The notes below the pieces were generated by a model that did not search any database, was not told where the DNA came from, and worked only from the letters and a program-made list of their open reading frames with translations. DNA of 7,454 bases from Leucobacter sp. Lineage in GTDB: Bacteria > Actinomycetota > Actinomycetes > Actinomycetales > Microbacteriaceae. The translations under genes and the position numbers were made by a program. Positions 5,852-7,454 of the stretch are shown in pieces. The DNA lies in assembly GCA_012510755.1 (NCBI GenBank), contig JAAZHL010000136.1, positions 1 to 7,454 on the forward strand, given 5' to 3'. Numbering within the stretch: position 1 is the first letter of the stretch; the number at the start of each line of letters is the position of its first letter.

Positions 5852-7216
5852 ATGAGCCGTTCCGAACAGATGCAGCACCCGTGCCCCGACGGCCTCGGCG
5901 GGTACAAGCTGCTCTCCGCTCGACAGAAATACAATCTGGCATTCTGCAGCGAGGATGAGGTCGAAGTCGCCGAGCATTTCCGCCGCTTCGTCGACGCCGA
6001 GTTGATGCCGTACCGGCACGATATCGAGGGCGGGTGGCACCGCGATCCGAAGCTCGCCAAAGAGACCATCCATCGCCTCTATGCGAAGCTGCTCGACTTC
6101 GGCGTTGGGCGGGCGATCCTCCCGACGAAGTTCGGCGGCGACGGCCTCTCGCCGGTCGTGCGTCAGATGATCAACGAGGAACTCGCGCGCGCCGACATCG
6201 GCCTCGCCACCAAAGTGGGCAAACTGCACTGGGCCATCTCGGTGCTGATCGCCGCAGGCCGAGACGACCTGCTCGAAGAACTCGCACCGCGCATCACCGG
6301 CGATGAGGTCTGGACAGCCTGCTTCGCGATCACCGAGCCGGCCGGCGGAGCGAACGTAGAGGATCCGGCGCTCGGCTATCGGACGCTCAACACCGTCGCC
6401 ACCGAAGACGGCGACGAGTACATCATCAACGGCCACAAGCTGTGGCCGGGCCCGGCCGGCCCTTCCGAGAACTTCCAGTCGGAGCACATGACCGAGCACC
6501 TTGGGTACTGGGTCATCGCCATCACGGACCCTGCCGGGGGCGAAGACAGCGCAGGCATCTTCTACGTACCGGGCGATTCTGCCGGCCTCGAGTTCTCGCA
6601 GCCCTACGAGAAGATGGGTTTCTCGTACACCGAAGCGAACACCGACATCTGGTTCAACAACGTGCGGATTCCGAAGCGCTACCGTATCGACACCGAACCC
6701 GGGCAAGGCACCAAGCTCATCAAAGGCTATGTCATCGGGCTCGGCCGGCTCGCCGGGGCAGCCCGACTCACCGGCCTCTCGGAGGCGGTGTTCGAGACCT
6801 GCCTCGATTGGACCAAGAACCGGATCATCGAGGGCAAGCCGATGCGCGAGCGTTCGCTCTTCGCTGCGACGCTCGCCGAGATGTGGCGGGGCATCGAGAT
6901 GTCGCGTCAGTATTATCTGTCGGTCACCTCTCAGGTGATGAACCCGGAAGTCTACGGGAATCCCTGGGAAGCGCAGATGAAGGCGAAATTCTCCGCTGCA
7001 CGATCGTTCGCCGGCGACACGGCCATGATGGTCACCAACAAGGCGATGCAGCTGATGGGATCGGCCGGCTACGCCTACGAGTCGCACATCGAGAAATACA
7101 TGCGCGACTACAAGATCGTTCAGATGTGGCTGGGCGGCGCCGAGCGCGACCGACTCGATATGGCGCAGGGTCTCTTCGGGCCGTTCACCTGGGCGCCGGG
7201 AGAGCCGCGTGAGTAG
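5852..7216 (+). CDS. Acyl-CoA dehydrogenase-fold flavoprotein, atypical active site
   Basis: This 454-residue protein has the full acyl-CoA dehydrogenase fold: N-terminal helical domain (about 33-155), beta domain with flavin motif CFAITEPAGGANVED (157-171) and NGHKLW (193-198), and C-terminal helical domain (about 285-440) ending in GSAGYAYESHIEKYMRDYKI (403-422). It probably binds FAD. Two features are odd. The usual YEGT motif carrying the catalytic glutamate reads WLGG (426-429), placing leucine 427 at that position, and the alternative glutamate site on helix G (IGLGRLAGAAR) has none. The WIT/WIS motif is replaced by WPGPAGP (198-204), followed by roughly 10 extra residues. It may act on an unusual acyl-CoA with a different base, or be a flavin oxygenase/oxidase on this fold. 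ATG 5852 follows AGGGAGA closely (spacing about 2-5). It is divergent from the GntR gene and followed by a probable hydrolase gene, suggesting a catabolic operon. Confidence 0.85.
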   Translation: MSRSEQMQHPCPDGLGGYKLLSARQKYNLAFCSEDEVEVAEHFRRFVDAELMPYRHDIEGGWHRDPKLAKETIHRLYAKLLDFGVGRAILPTKFGGDGLSPVVRQMINEELARADIGLATKVGKLHWAISVLIAAGRDDLLEELAPRITGDEVWTACFAITEPAGGANVEDPALGYRTLNTVATEDGDEYIINGHKLWPGPAGPSENFQSEHMTEHLGYWVIAITDPAGGEDSAGIFYVPGDSAGLEFSQPYEKMGFSYTEANTDIWFNNVRIPKRYRIDTEPGQGTKLIKGYVIGLGRLAGAARLTGLSEAVFETCLDWTKNRIIEGKPMRERSLFAATLAEMWRGIEMSRQYYLSVTSQVMNPEVYGNPWEAQMKAKFSAARSFAGDTAMMVTNKAMQLMGSAGYAYESHIEKYMRDYKIVQMWLGGAERDRLDMAQGLFGPFTWAPGEPRE

Positions 7217-7258
7217 ACCACTGAAAATGTGCCGTGCTCGCTGAGCGCGGTTCAACCC

Positions 7259-7286
7259 GCCGCTGCTCTTCGCAAGAGGCAGCGGC
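7259..7286 (+). other. Strong intercistronic hairpin
   Basis: GCCGCTGCTCTT (7259-7270) pairs with AAGAGGCAGCGGC (7274-7286) around a CGC loop: 12 base pairs with a single bulged G. It lies in the 109-base gap after the flavoenzyme gene. The next bases (AAGAGAAC) contain no U-run, so it looks more like an mRNA-stabilising or processing element, or a leaky U-less terminator, than a standard terminator. Confidence 0.5.
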
Positions 7287-7325
7287 AAGAGAACATCGCT
7301 ATATATAGGAACAAAGGAGTGACTG

Positions 7326-7454
7326 ATGGCAAGTAGTGAGAGCGCTGCACTGGGCAACATGTACAAGCTCTGGGTCTCGACGATGGCCGAGAACCCCGAG
7401 ATGACGATCGAGGAGACTCGAACCATATTCGAGCACTGGGGAGACGTGACGGCC
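7326..7454 (+). CDS. Probable alpha/beta-hydrolase, N-terminus only
   Basis: The first 43 codons are present and the frame is open to the window end. ATG 7326 follows AAAGGAG (7313-7319) at an ideal 6-base spacing. The visible residues include MYKLWVSTMAENPEMTIEET (12-31) and FEHWGDVTA (35-43), which resemble the helical cap at the start of HSL-type (hormone-sensitive-lipase-like) alpha/beta-hydrolases and esterases, where a similar N-P-x-M...W...TA segment precedes the first strand. No catalytic motif (HGGG, GDSAG) is reached, so the family call rests on this cap pattern alone. It lies 109 bases after the flavoenzyme gene and is probably in the same operon. A hydrolase would fit ester, lactone or thioester cleavage in a degradation pathway; that is inference. 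Confidence 0.55.
   Translation, partial: MASSESAALGNMYKLWVSTMAENPEMTIEETRTIFEHWGDVTA

Noticed and set aside
5819..7426. 535-codon open frame on the minus strand across the flavoenzyme gene
   Set aside because: It is an antisense shadow typical of GC-rich coding DNA, Arg/Val/Leu/Gly rich with no family motif, while the plus frame is a clear flavoprotein.
1..7454. CRISPR array, tRNA, rRNA, toxin-antitoxin, phage or defence genes
   Set aside because: No regularly spaced repeats, tRNA-like cloverleaf sequence or motifs of such systems were seen on either strand by eye.

Overview
The window looks like chromosomal DNA from a high-GC Gram-positive bacterium, most likely an actinomycete of the Micrococcales/Microbacteriaceae type. 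This rests on the GC-rich third codon positions, clear Shine-Dalgarno sites, and the style of the IS5-family transposase and FCD-type GntR regulator. The genus is inferred, not shown.

Layout. (1) Positions 1-1535 hold a metal-style Fur/Zur-like operator (50-64) between two divergent transcription units. Leftward, a gene starts at the very edge of the window. Rightward lies a complete double-ATPase protein of the energy-coupling-factor (ECF/YkoD-like) transporter class. (2) Positions 1570-2179 are a scar. The left end and first ~88 codons of an IS5-family (IS427-like) element are joined directly to the last ~100 codons of a class-III aminotransferase, which also carries a one-base frameshift. 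No right IS end and no aminotransferase N-terminus are present. (3) Positions 2247-5536, all on the minus strand, hold a GntR/FCD regulator followed by two unlike MFS transporters. The two transporters overlap by four bases (ATGA) and have their own promoter with a 22-bp-spaced direct repeat. (4) Positions 5537-5851 are a divergent control region with facing promoters and short palindromes. (5) Positions 5852-7454, on the plus strand, hold an acyl-CoA-dehydrogenase-fold flavoprotein lacking the usual catalytic glutamate, then the start of a probable alpha/beta-hydrolase.

Working model (inference). The right half is a compact substrate-responsive catabolic locus. The GntR/FCD protein senses an organic acid or related ligand and controls the divergent flavoenzyme-hydrolase operon, and perhaps the MFS pair, which would import the substrate or export a product. 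The aminotransferase remnant abuts this locus and may once have belonged to it or to a neighbour, but the junction is a rearrangement, so this cannot be decided here. The ECF ATPase at the left is a separate metal- or vitamin-uptake locus. No transmembrane (T) or substrate (S) component follows it; the IS scar sits where a T gene often lies.

I see no rRNA or tRNA gene, no CRISPR array and no defence or phage module. The most unusual items are the flavoenzyme with an atypical active site, the IS-aminotransferase chimera, and the paired operator-like repeats on the MFS promoter.
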